The translations under genes and the position numbers were made by a program. Below, piece by piece: positions 30,575-40,560 of a stretch of DNA of 64,000 nt. The notes under the pieces are model-generated. The model saw only the letters and a list, made by a program, of their open reading frames with translations, made no database searches and was not told the origin of the DNA. The stretch is from assembly GCA_036925085.1 (NCBI GenBank), contig JAUPFP010000041.1, forward strand, positions 876,001 through 940,000, written 5' to 3'. The DNA is from Brachycybe producta (taxonomy: Eukaryota; Arthropoda; Diplopoda; Playtdesmida; Andrognathidae). Numbering within the stretch: the first letter of the stretch is position 1; the number at the start of each line of letters is the position of its first letter.

Positions 30575-31565
30575 TTATTTTCGATTATTTTTTTTTTTTA
30601 AATTTGTATTATTTTGCAATTGTTACTTATAAAACCGCTAAATGTAAATTTTGTTTAGAACTAATTTTTTCCCTACTTTTTTTTTTTTTTTTTTTTGCTG
30701 TTTCAAATAAAATTTCTTTCTTTGTAGCGAGCGACCCTGTAGTGAAAATATTTACAAACATCGTGTGTTCTCTGGCTGTTGGTATTAGGGGTGTAACTTT
30801 TATAACAAAAAAATATATATAATGGGCATATTTCGTTAAAATTCGAGAACGCACAAACGCACATAGGGAAAGAGAAAAAAAAAAAAATCTCGAAAGACAG
30901 AAGGGCAACGCCAAAATCTACCCTCTGGCATCTTTCTACGATTCATAACATATCAAAATAAGTAGAAAAAAAAAACGCAAGAAAAGCCCTCAAGATTTAA
31001 ATACAAGTTATTACAAACACGATGAAAAAATTCCTTTTTATTTAAGCCGATTAACTATTTCAAACGTTCATCATATATCTATTATAAAAGTTCCAATGAA
31101 GATGATGATAGTGTTGGGACGAAGACGGTCAATTGTGTTTTTATTATAATCATCTTTCTCCCTCCACACCCCAAATCTAAGCACGCTTTCGAGCCTCCGA
31201 GTTCTTATTCTGTTTTCATCCTACGCTCCTCGTAAAAGCCGCAGCCACACTTTTAAATTTCATTCCAGTCTTTTATCTTTGTTGACGTCCATGTAATCTA
31301 CCTGCCCCCGCCCCTCCCCACCCCCCCAACAACTTCGAAGTTTCAAACTTCTTTTTTTTTTCTCGCCAAATTGTTTCTGCCACAAAAATTTCGCGATGGA
31401 ATAATTCTTCTTTAAATGTCATTCAAATTTAAAAGTAGGGTTTGGGTTTCCGAAATCGACATAACTAAAATCGAAGCAGAAACAAGGTCGATTTATTTAA
31501 ATGACTTTTTCTTAAATAAAAACTGGAAGTTGATTATATTATTTGTTGGTATATCCAGTTAGAAA
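30575..31565. other. Non-coding AT-rich stretch
   Basis: Poly-T (30677-30696), poly-A, and a pyrimidine patch with CCCCCGCCCCTCCCCACCCC at about 31304-31327. No gene or element ends recognised. Confidence 0.5.
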
Positions 31566-31686
31566 ATACTACAGGTGGGAAGAATCCTAAAACGTTCTCG
31601 AATCTCCCAAATGTCGACTCTCTCGAATCCTTCATATAAGAATCCTATATTATTCATTAAGAAGATACAAATAAATGAAATAATAA

Positions 31687-32126
31687 CTAGTGGGGTAACC
31701 CCGTCATAAATGACGGGAGCAAAATTCACACGCAATTGTGCCCAGCATTAGAATTTCTTCTCCTCCGTCCCTTTTATGACGTCAGACCAAGTAACAAACC
31801 AATTAGAAATTGATGACGTTCATAAAAGGGCGGAGCAAAAGAAATTCTATCCCCTCCCCCTTTTTTTCCTTTTTTTACTCCTTTCGTTTCAATTTCCGTC
31901 ACCCCCTCCCACGTTTCTCTCTCTCCCCCACCCTCTACACTTTCCAACCTTTTCCCCTCTCCAATTTAATATCATGGGGGTTCTTGGATAGGGAGTGTGC
32001 AACATATAGTTGACCTTGAGAAAAAAAAAAGCGGTTCATTTATTCTTTAATTTATATAAATTCCGACGTCCTTGTTTGTACAGTGTTAGGTCCAGATACA
32101 CACACACACACACAGACCTGGCTTAA
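31687..32126 (+). repeat. CCCGTCAT-family repeat, copy 5, chimeric
   Basis: ACTAGTGGGGTAACCCCGTC and TAAATGACGGGAGC start it; CAACATATAGTTGACCTTGA and CAGACCTGGCTTAATATATA end it. Between 31729 and 31847 its usual GTGCGCATGCGCG segment is replaced by a CAGGCA-family MITE body. Confidence 0.7.
31729..31847. mobile_element. Partial CAGGCA-family MITE inside a CCCGTCAT repeat
   Basis: CACGCAATTGTGCCCAGCAT then TAGAATTTCTTCTCCTCCGT and TTTTATGACGTCAGACCAAG on the left; CATAAAAGGGCGGAGCAAAA, GAAATTCTA on the right. The last part (ATGCTGGGCACAATTGCCT) is missing. The left join falls in a stretch that both repeat families share (CACAGGCAATTGTG). Confidence 0.65.
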
Positions 32127-32394
32127 TATATATATAATAATAATAAATGATTAATAATAATAAAACAAGTGTGGCACTCATTGTCGCCAAAAGGTGATCC
32201 GGAACTGCAACCGAAATTGTAACAATCGCCGTTCTTTTTGTTAGTGAACGCTTCTATTGGATGTCAATGGAGTTAATCTAATTTTACCAAAGTTTTAACA
32301 TTTTTTGGATAGTTTGAGAAACATTGTCTTAAAACTGGCATACATGCAGCTAAATTTTCATTCTTTCAATCAAATTCTGAGTGCTCTCACACTA

Positions 32395-33464
32395 GGGATA
32401 CCCGATTCCAATTCGATTAATCGGAAAATCCATTTTTAGGTTCTAAATAATCGCAAAAATGGAATCGATTTTAAGTAATAAAGAGCTGCGCATCTGTATT
32501 CTTTAAATTACTTTTTTCAGACGCATTTTTTCTTGAAAAAAATGTCACAATTAACGTAAAGAAGGCTACACCAATCGAGTTTTTACAGCATAAAATATGC
32601 TTTTTTTTGCTCCTATCTGCTATTACCAAATAATTGGTAATAATTTTCACAACTTTATTTTGCCAGAACAAGTGTCTTGTGTGACACTTTCCAAAGTGTG
32701 ACAGTCATAAGTTCATAACCACGCATGATCAAAATTATTATGGACATTCGGAACAAGTTTGCTAGTTTCAGAACTAGCCAATGAACAAAAAGTGCACACG
32801 TTCATTGTTGACCCACGTAGTTAGCATACCAGCCAAAGGCTAGATTTTACAAATTAATGCTATTGGCTAAAAGGGAATAGAAAAAAAGGTTCAAAAGTAA
32901 GGTCAGGTTAGGACAATAGAAGCAGGAGAGAGAGAGAGAAACACAGAGCCACAGAGAATAGAAAGAGATTTTCCTCTCTTCTTTCTACAGTGACTGAGGA
33001 CTGAGCACTGGAAATGAATTTAATTCCTCTGTAGAAATACATCATCTCAAGACAGAAGAAACCAAGAAGAGAAATTTCCTTTCTCCATCAGGACAATGGC
33101 CCACCCTCACATTCTCCACATTTCGTTTCATGTGTTCGTCCAAAAATTGACTTTTATCAACAACAACAAAAAAGTAATAGAAATAAGAGGAACCATTGTT
33201 AGCTAAAGGCATTATTATATGACTAATAAAGGCAAGGAAGCCGTTTGTTACAATTAATTTCATTTAAATTTATCAAAATATTGGAAATTTTGTGGCAGTT
33301 TTTTTTTTAAAAAATAAACAATTAATTAATTGTTTCTATATTTTAATCGGCACGGAAAAAAAAATTTGGAAAAAAGAAAGTCAATTTTCGAGGGCGTTTG
33401 AAAACGAACCATAGCTTACGACCGCTTCAGCAGAAGTTTGAATGCTCTCGTTACCATTTATACT
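32395..33464. other. Non-coding stretch with one hAT-like tip
   Basis: TAGGGATACCCGATTCCAAT at 32395 resembles the tip at 16508 (TAGGGATGCCCGATTCCGAT) and continues with TTCGATTAATCGG; no right end was found. A (GA)n tract is at 32928-32940. No gene. Confidence 0.4.
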
Positions 33465-33640
33465 GCATGCTAATAACACTGCATAAAACATTACAGAAAA
33501 ATGATGTCAGAACCATGACGTACCACATTGCATCGTGGCGACGTGGCCGACGGGCGTCTTCGTCGGCCGTGAGGTCATTTTGACGTCATTTTTCTGTAAA
33601 GCTGCAAGCAAGAGTGCATTAGCTGCATAAACGTAACGAC
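33465..33640. repeat. Fold-back repeat with TGACGTCA arm and GC-rich core
   Basis: TTACAGAAAAATGATGTCA at about 33492-33510 pairs with TGACGTCATTTTTCTGTAA at 33580-33598. The core holds a second stem GGCCGACG / CGTCGGCC. Outer GCTAATAACACTGCA / GCATTAGCTGCA words partly match. Likely a MITE. Confidence 0.6.
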
Positions 33641-35870
33641 AGCAGAAAACGTCGGTCAGTTTAACTTGAATTTGATTCTAGTCACTTCTACCGTAAGACA
33701 AGTGAAATAACTAGAAACTACTGGTACTCCTAGAAGTTATTCAAATTAAACACATTTTAGGATTTTAAAAAAAAATGGCTGCACATATTCTTTAAGTGCT
33801 GTTTGCAGTTTTTAGAAGCTCACTCACACCTTCCAAAAATGATCCTCCTACCCATGCAACAAACCTAATCGTTCTCAAATGCACCCTTAGAGAAAAAGGC
33901 GGAGAGAAGAAGAAAAGGAGGAGGGGGGGGGGGGGAAAGAAAACTTTGCTCGCAGCCAAAAGGTGTGTTGTCCTGGCAACGAATGGGGATAGAACCGCAG
34001 GACACTTCCTTTTATACAACTACTACTAATAGATCATCATCTCGATGGCGCGGGGGAGGGGAGGATTAAAATTTCCAGCCTACTCCCCCTCCCACCCTCT
34101 CTTAAGCTGCCAAATATCATAGGCCTACACCCACACACCGAGATCTAATAGTCATTATAGAAAACGAATGGCAGCTCAAGTTTGTTCGCCTCGAGAAAGA
34201 ACTCCACCCAGAAGGTCTCTCTCTCTCTTCTTATCATTAATAGAATTTCCATCTGCCTTTCCCTCTATTACATATATCTTGTAGCACAAACCAATATCCA
34301 AAAACAAAACATAGGCTATGTTAAGACCCTTCAGACACCAAACACAAGTCTCCTCACCCACTTTCCTCCCATATATGCCCTGGAGCACGAACAATGAAAA
34401 GAGAGCGCCAGATACCAAACTGAAAATGGCATCTAATCGATCCAATATTTTCATTTCGATGTACTCAAATGCACCTCTTTTGGCATGGCGTGTACACTTG
34501 TGCCCTAAAACAACCTAAGAATGGTACCAGTCACTGCAAAATAAGTCATGCATGACTATTTGTTTTTGTTCCTTGTGACGAGATCATCTAAGACCAGCAT
34601 GTGACTGGCTGGTGATCTAAATTATTTCGGTAGACGGTATGTGATACCTCCATCCTACTTTCAGATACAGTACTAGTATCCACAGTCAACTAACAAAGAA
34701 AGTGAAGGGACCAATGTCACAGAAGAATATGTATATGGTACCTTAATGAATAAAAGTAACCCGCTCATGATTGGCTATTCCTTAGGAGACTGGCGCCAGG
34801 AGCAAACTACTGCCAGCCTGGTACCACAGAATACAGAGATACACAGAAGGAAAACAGGGCCATTAACTTGTGACAGAATTTGTCTGCGCATGTGCACAAG
34901 TATCCATAGACTACTATGATAAAAATGTCTTTTCTAATCCTTTTCAAAATGTCGGCTCCGTAGAAGCGGCTTGAGTAACCGATTCCAAGGCCATGGATTT
35001 CTGTCACAGCAATATCAAAGGAGCTGCACAAGAGTTTCCCTTCTGTTCTTCTCCTCATTCTGTGCTAGTACGCTGTAAATGGGACCCGAGTTTACCTTTT
35101 TTGTCGGTTATGAATTTAAATAGTTGTGGAAACCTAAAACAAAAATTGTGCGGAACGAAATCATATTTCACATGCTGCAGGTGGTGGCGCCGATCTAACG
35201 CCAAACTAGATAAATGCTAAAAAAAAAAATGTTGGCGATTTTAACATAAAACAATTAAAAGATTTATAAATTGCAGAGTTTTTCATTTAAGATCACAAAT
35301 TGAAGATTTAAGAGAAAAATAAAAGTTTTAGTTAACAATGCAGGCTGCAGCACGAGGTGACAATTATGATAAAATTTTATGTTTAATACTCGTTAATTTG
35401 CTACAAAAAAAATGTTGAAATTCGAAAGTTTACACAACCTACCTCCTCCACATGTATATAAAGAGAACCATCTCGTGTGCGTGTTTGCAATCATAATTAC
35501 TGAAAACTTATTTATAATCTCTCGTCTTGTTTTTAAATGATGTTAAAAACGTGTCTGAATTGGAAATTTAAGTAATAAGTAATAATACCCTGAATCGCTT
35601 GTAAAAAAAAAGTAGGTTTTAGTCTTGATAATGAAAGAGTTAAGAGAAAATGGTTTCTTTACTTTTATGGAGCAGGGCAGTAAGGGGGGGGGGGGGGGGA
35701 AACCACCCAATTGTGTAAATAACACGATTATCTACAATTACAAGAAGAAGAAAAAACAGACAAGAAAAAAAAAGCTGAAGGTCGCGTGGGCTCGAAATAA
35801 AAGAGACCGGAAGTAAAAATGGACTTTTTAAGGTACAGTGTCAGTGTGTAGAGGGCCTCGGACATTTGCC
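33641..35870. other. Mostly unique-looking non-coding stretch
   Basis: Fewer visible repeats than elsewhere. Poly-G (33921-33934) and a pyrimidine-rich patch with CTCTCTCTCTTC near 34219; poly-G at 35685-35699. Open frames at 34176-34454 and 34807-35058 show no domain I know. It could hold a distal 5' exon or enhancer of the KCTD gene; nothing in the sequence proves it. Confidence 0.35.
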
Positions 35871-35874
35871 TTAG

Positions 35875-36513
35875 AGACCATTACCTCTAGAAATTTCTGC
35901 TTAAAATCATGAAGAGACCCTTTATTTTGATTGTAAAAATGAGGTTTTATTTTTTTAAAAAAGTACCTTCTTAATTAAAAAAAAAACTTCAAAATGAATC
36001 GGTATTTGGTAGAAACTTACAATTTCAGATAGATGCGCGCCACCAAACAACATGAATCGGAACTAAAGAAAATAAAAAGTATACTCCTCTACTCGAAAAA
36101 TATCGATATATCGATATTTAAGCCTTATGCCTGTGTATGTCACCTCACATTACTTTTAATTCACTATTCAAATACACGTATTTCCTATTCATTTCACTAT
36201 ATGGGTTTAATATTAGAATTATCTCCGACCTGAACACGTGGCTCTCGAGTTGACGTGAACGTTGTATTGAGTAGAATATGAGTAGGAAATACTGACATAC
36301 TGTACCTGTATTTGATTAGAGAATTATGGAAATGTGAGGTGACAACATTTGCCACAAAATTGAGGGGAGAGACGTTCGTTTCTTTAGAAATTTAAAATGG
36401 CGTTGTTCGACGACTATAATGTCTTATTTTTAATTTTAAAAATTATTTTAGCAATTGTTGGGTACGTCTAGACGACATTTCAATAAAAAAAATCCTGGGG
36501 GTTAATAGTCTCT
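35875..36513. mobile_element. TTAA-family MITE, diverged
   Basis: The left end AGACCATTACCTCTAGAAAT and the right end ending GGTTAATAGTCTCT then TTAA (36514-36517) correspond to 27146-27662. The left flank is CTTAG instead of TTAA. Inside, TTGTTGGGTACGTCTAGACG replaces the GTTGGGTAAGTCTTGAC of other copies, and ATGTGAGGTGACAACATTTG is shared with about 63043. Confidence 0.6.
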
Positions 36514-36726
36514 TTAAGGTCTAGACACGAATGACCAGCCTGCATCACGGAAAGACAGCAGCACTCCGGCCCAGTCTCGGTTCGGTAATCCCGAAACAAC
36601 GGTAATCCCAAAACAACGCTTATCCCTGGGGGGGGGGGGAAACCACTCGATGAGCTTTCAGTCTGCTTCGAGATCGTGACATGGCATGAAGATATACGAT
36701 TACACACAGAGATCGAACCCTACACC

Positions 36727-36751
36727 GGGGGGGGGGGGGGGGGGGGGGGGG
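36727..36751 (+). repeat. 25-nt uninterrupted poly-G
   Basis: Twenty-five consecutive G residues, the longest of many poly-G/poly-C runs in this AT-rich window. Potential G-quadruplex former. The frame crossing it (poly-Gly) is an artefact. Confidence 0.9.
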
Positions 36752-36929
36752 AAGTAAACATGACAATGTCTATTAATTATCTACCAGGGCCCAATGGCAG
36801 AGCCAGGGCAATGTCATGTGACAGCACGCCTGTTGTGAAAACAGACGCACTGAATTTAACGATGCAATTCCTCCACTGGGTGACAGCGGCCGCCACTCAA
36901 TTTAAATCACGTGACTATATAAATCTAAT

Positions 36930-37348
36930 TTAAATGGTGAGTTATACAAAAATGGCGGCGTCACCATAAAAATTAAAAGCGATTGAAAAATCATATTTTA
37001 GAATTTGTTTTCAAAATTATGCGTTTGTCCTTGTTGTGTACGGATTTTCAATTAGTAAAAGTGTAATTTTATGAAATTTGAAAATAGATTTTAGAATCTA
37101 TATTTAGGATTAAGTTAATATAGGGCTATAACTCCCCCCCCCCTTCCTCCCTCCCTATATAAGCTACGTATATTACTAGGCAACCCAGGGAAATTGCCTC
37201 GGGTGCTAAAATGCCAGATGGACACCACAACATTTTGAAATTATTTTAAAAACTTGTTTTTTTTGGGGTAGAATTTCTTAATCTGGATGCTATAAGCACG
37301 ATATTAGAAACATTTTCCCTCTTAACGTGGGTAATGGATCAAAGAAAC
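36930..37348. other. Non-coding stretch
   Basis: No gene. Poly-C (37134-37143) and (CCCT)n; otherwise AT-rich. Confidence 0.5.
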
Positions 37349-37743
37349 GGGTCAGGATAAAAAGATGAATGGATGAATGGGATGAACATTGGGGTAACTC
37401 TAAAACCCAACACAGAATGCATATAGAATTCGATGAACACTATATTTTAATTAATGAACACACATTTTAAAGGGATGAACAGAGAGAAATAAAAAGATGA
37501 ACATACTTTAAAGGGATGAACATGGTTTTATGGGGTTGGGTTAGGTTCGGTTACCTAACCTGACCTAAACTAAAAACCATGTTCATCCCTTTAAAGAATG
37601 TTCATTCTTTTATTTCTCTCTGTTCATCCCTTTAAAATGTGTGTTCATTCATGATATAGTGTTCATCTTATTCCATATGCATTCTGTGTCGGGTTTTAGA
37701 GTTACCCCAATGTTCATCCCGTTCATCTTTTTATCCTGACCCA
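37349..37743. mobile_element. 395-bp near-perfect palindrome
   Basis: The left end GGGTCAGGATAAAAAGATGA is mirrored by TCATCTTTTTATCCTGACCC. The arms pair almost throughout: GGGATGAACATTGGGGTAAC with GTTACCCCAATGTTCATCCC, TTTAAAGGGATGAACA with TGTTCATCCCTTTAAA. The centre is GGTTAGGTTCGGTTACCTAACC. AAAGAAAC flanks both sides (37341-37348, 37744-37751), an 8-bp duplication. A fold-back transposon with hAT-like target length is the best reading. No coding capacity. Confidence 0.85.
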
Positions 37744-37852
37744 AAAGAAACAGCTATTTCAAAAGAAATGTTGCCACAATTTGATGTTTTTTTTTTACAG
37801 TCATGAGTCAGATTGACAGTAGGGCAATATGTATTTAAAAGTCTCTTGTACA

Positions 37853-38008
37853 CACAGGCAAGTGTAGCCAGCACTAGCTTTGCGTTTTCTCCGCGCCCTT
37901 TTATGAGCATCAGACCAAATATATCAACCAATTAGAAATTGATAAGCATGTGACATTAGACCAAATAGCAAACCAAACGAAAAGCTAGTGCTGGCTACAC
38001 TTGCCTGT
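37853..38008. mobile_element. CAGGCA-family fold-back MITE
   Basis: A 156-bp element, CACAGGCAAGTGTAGCCAGC on the left and GCTGGCTACACTTGCCTGT on the right. Flanks CTTGTACA / CTTTTACA match at 7 of 8. The arms have CCGCGCCCTTTTATGAGCAT and AAAGCTAGTGCTGG. Same family as 24030-24224. Confidence 0.8.
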
Positions 38009-38062
38009 CTTTTACACGGCTCACACGAGACAACCGGCTAGAAGTATGCTAGTAGTCTATTA

Positions 38063-38704
38063 GGCCGGATACACTTCCAAGCTGACAAACGTGCCAACAT
38101 GAGTTCGCGACAAAAACACAACAAAAACGTCAAAAAAAAAGCAAACGTGAGCAAAACATAAGCAAACAAAACAAAACTGAAACAACTGTCAGCAAGCAGT
38201 ACTCAAGACAAAAACCACAACCAATTTGTGTGACAAAACAACAAACAAATTGGTGGTTGTTTTTGTGTTTCTACAGCTAGCCACATATAGACGTGCACAA
38301 TAGTCTTTAGGCCACTTTCACACTACGATACGAGTATGATAGATACTGAATTGACATGTCCACAAATAGAAAGAAGCGTTTAAAATAAATGCTTCCAATT
38401 GGTGTATCTTATCTGTAAATTCAGTATCTATCATACACGTATCCTCGTGTGAAAGCGGCCTCACTTTTGCTTTGAAGTGTTTTATTTCACTGTTCTGTTC
38501 CGTTGTTGTAGTTGTTAGTTTTAATATACTAACTGTCCACAACTGCAACAGACAACAGTTGAATACGTAAGTTGCGTAATACCTAACGTTTACCGAATTG
38601 AGTTGGGACATGGAATTGCTTGTGCAACAGCAGACAAAACAACAAACAATTTGTTGCGAAACACTTGAGTTTCTTATTTGTTAGCTTGCTGTGAGAATCC
38701 GGCT
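38063..38704. mobile_element. TWA-flanked element, ACAAAA-word body, with a second one nested
   Basis: The left end GGCCGGATACACTTCCAAGC and the right end ending GCTGTGAGAATCCGGCT; TTA on both sides (38060-38062, 38705-38707). The body repeats AACAAAACAAC / GTTGTTTTTG and CAATTTGTTG in both orientations. Another element is inserted at 38310-38460. Related in body words to 2061-2212 and 13509-13967. Confidence 0.7.
38310..38460. mobile_element. TWA-type MITE nested in 38063-38704
   Basis: The left end GGCCACTTTCACACTACGAT then ACGAGTATGATAGATACTGA pairs with TCAGTATCTATCATACACGT and ATCCTCGTGTGAAAGCGGCC on the right. Flanks are TTA and TCA. About 150 bp, strongly palindromic. Confidence 0.7.
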
Positions 38705-38707
38705 TTA

Positions 38708-40070
38708 CTCCTGATGTTGCTGCGCTTCCATATGTTAAATCTGATTTATTGAAATTAATCTTAAAAAAAAATTATTAAATATATTTACTTTTGAAGAAAA
38801 ATACTTCTTAAAGGCATTTTCCACTTTGAAACAAAACCAAAAAATATAAAAATAAAAAAGGTTTCAACATGAAAAATTAATATTCTGTTCCATTTTTACA
38901 TGAATATTGATGATGCAACAAGTAAAAAAAAAATATCTATACTTTAAAAAAAAAAAAACTTGTTTTTTTTTTTAAACTTCGAGTTTCATTGAAAAAATAA
39001 TCAAATATCCTAAAACCAAATATAAAATTAGGAAGTGGGTCAACTCTTCGGTGGTCAACGTGGGCGGAAAGAGAGCGTGGACTCAAGCAACACTAAACAA
39101 ATGCACATTTGGGAGAAAATTTCATTGTTTTCTCAAAGGACGAAATAAAACGGAAATAAGAAATTTAGATTTAAGAGGCTAGATACATCGTTTAGTTCAA
39201 AATTTCTCCGAATGTAGGCGCTGCGATCGTTGTTGATTGGAAAACGGTTTTTTAACGTTTTTTCTCCCGGTTCGAAGTCACATAATAATTAATAGAAAAA
39301 TAATTTCGCGTGCTAATCTTATAAAAAGAAAACATCGTGAAGCCAATAGACTAATGCACGTAATAATTATTTTGTTATTGTTCTGAGTTATTTTTAACGG
39401 GAGTTCTTCAAATGTTTGGGTGACGGTTTTTTGCTCCTATGGGACTTAACATGGAGTTAAAAAAACGTAAGATTTTAAATGTTATTTAAAAATAGAAAGC
39501 CCTTTTAAAATTTAGAAAAAGGAATAATCCTGAAGGCAATAAACACGTGTAAGTACGTGCTAATTTTTCTGATTGCTCTAAATCATTTTTAATGAGAATT
39601 CTCTTAGCTTTTGTTGGACGGTGTTTTACTCCTATGGGACTTAACATGGAGTTTAAAAACGTACGATTTTAAACGTTATTAAAAAATAGAAGGACCTTTT
39701 CAAAATTTATAAAAAGGAAACATCGTGAAGCCAATACATGAATGTATGTGCTAATTATTTTATTATTGTTCTAAATCAGTTTTAACGAGAGTTTTTCAAA
39801 TGTTTGTGGGACGGTTTTTGATCCTATGGGATTTAACATGGGGTTGAAAAAACGAACGACTTTGAACCTTGTTTAAAAATAGAAGGACCTTTTCAAAAAT
39901 TATATAAATCGAGCACGTGAAGAACAATACTTTTTATTGTAATTTGCGCGTTACTGTATTTGAATTGAGCGATTGTGAGGCGATTTCTTTCAGTTTTAGT
40001 TACACTATATAAGAACACTCATTTGTCTCGTTGTCGTCTGCTCAAAACAACAAGATGGACGTGGATCTAG
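38708..40070. other. Non-coding stretch with a degenerate tandem repeat
   Basis: Between about 39420 and 39900 a unit of roughly 190 bp is repeated three times: markers TGACGGTTTTTTGCTCCTAT / GGACGGTGTTTTACTCCTAT / GGACGGTTTTTGATCCTATG followed by GGGACTTAACATGGAGTT and AATAGAAGGACCTTTTCAAA. No coding signal. Confidence 0.55.
39300..39905 (+). repeat. About 190-bp tandem repeat, three diverged units
   Basis: Each unit has ACATCGTGAAGCCAATA, TAATTATTTT.TTATTGTTCT, TTTTAACGAGAGTT, a GGGACGGTTTTT..TCCTATGGGA block and AAAATAGAAGGACC. Units begin near 39330, 39520 and 39715. Local satellite-like duplication of unknown origin. Confidence 0.55.
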
Positions 40071-40560
40071 GCTCTTAAGTCGATACTACACGAGTATCGA
40101 TTCAATCCAAATGAATATTGAATTTAAAACGATATAGTCAGTTCTGCAACCCTATGCGGGATCCAACGATCCAATACGAACGTTGAAGGAACAAAAATGC
40201 CGCAACGGACGTTATTATGCCTCCGTAACACAGGACGTTTTTTTTTTCTATTGAAAAATCGACAATAACGTGATGGACCACGTACGACGGAATAACGGAC
40301 GTCACATCACCTGGTCGAATGTCTAAATGCTACAATGTGTGCGGTGTGCCACTATTTTTCAAATATGGAACACCAGTTCTAGCACGTGTCGTCCGTGACG
40401 AATGTTGTGCGTGTGACTGCATGGTCGCGTTTATTTCAGTGTTACGCAACAACGCACGTCATGACAAATATTGTAACGTACGTTGTTGCGTTTATTTCAT
40501 ATTTACGCAACAACGTACGTTACAATATCTGTCATATAACGTCCGTTATTCTATCCGTTA
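40071..40560. repeat. Possible TWA-type element, AACG-word body
   Basis: Starts after CTTA with AGTCGATACTACACGAGTAT, like the other TWA elements. The body is full of AACGGACGTTATT, AACGTCCGTTATT and AACGTACGTT words in both orientations. A 22-bp-arm hairpin lies at 40468-40527. The right end is not clear. Confidence 0.45.
40468..40527. repeat. Perfect hairpin, 22-bp arms
   Basis: TATTGTAACGTACGTTGTTGCG is perfectly mirrored by CGCAACAACGTACGTTACAATA over a 15-bp loop. The inner ACGTACGT is itself palindromic. Confidence 0.8.

Larger units (their letters stand above)
31566..32340. mobile_element. GATTCGAATCC-family hAT-like MITE, interrupted
   Basis: Starts GTGGGAAGAATCCTAAAACG and has CTCGAATCCTTCATATAAGA, matching 49075-49893 and 21414-21861; it ends with TAGTGAACGCTTCTATTGGA ... 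TTTTACCAAAGTTTTAACA. A CCCGTCAT copy (31687-32126) is inserted in its middle. The right terminus is missing. Confidence 0.6.

Noticed and set aside
34176-34454. 92-aa minus-strand frame with hydrophobic segments, considered as a small membrane protein
   Set aside because: No start context, splice signals or recognisable family; an opposite-strand frame of similar length overlaps it.
36676-36933. Frame with a poly-Gly run
   Set aside because: The glycine run is the 25-nt poly-G tract; no conserved sequence flanks it.
37500-37600. TTAGGT words as a possible internal telomere repeat
   Set aside because: Only one or two words, and they form the centre of the palindrome; no array.
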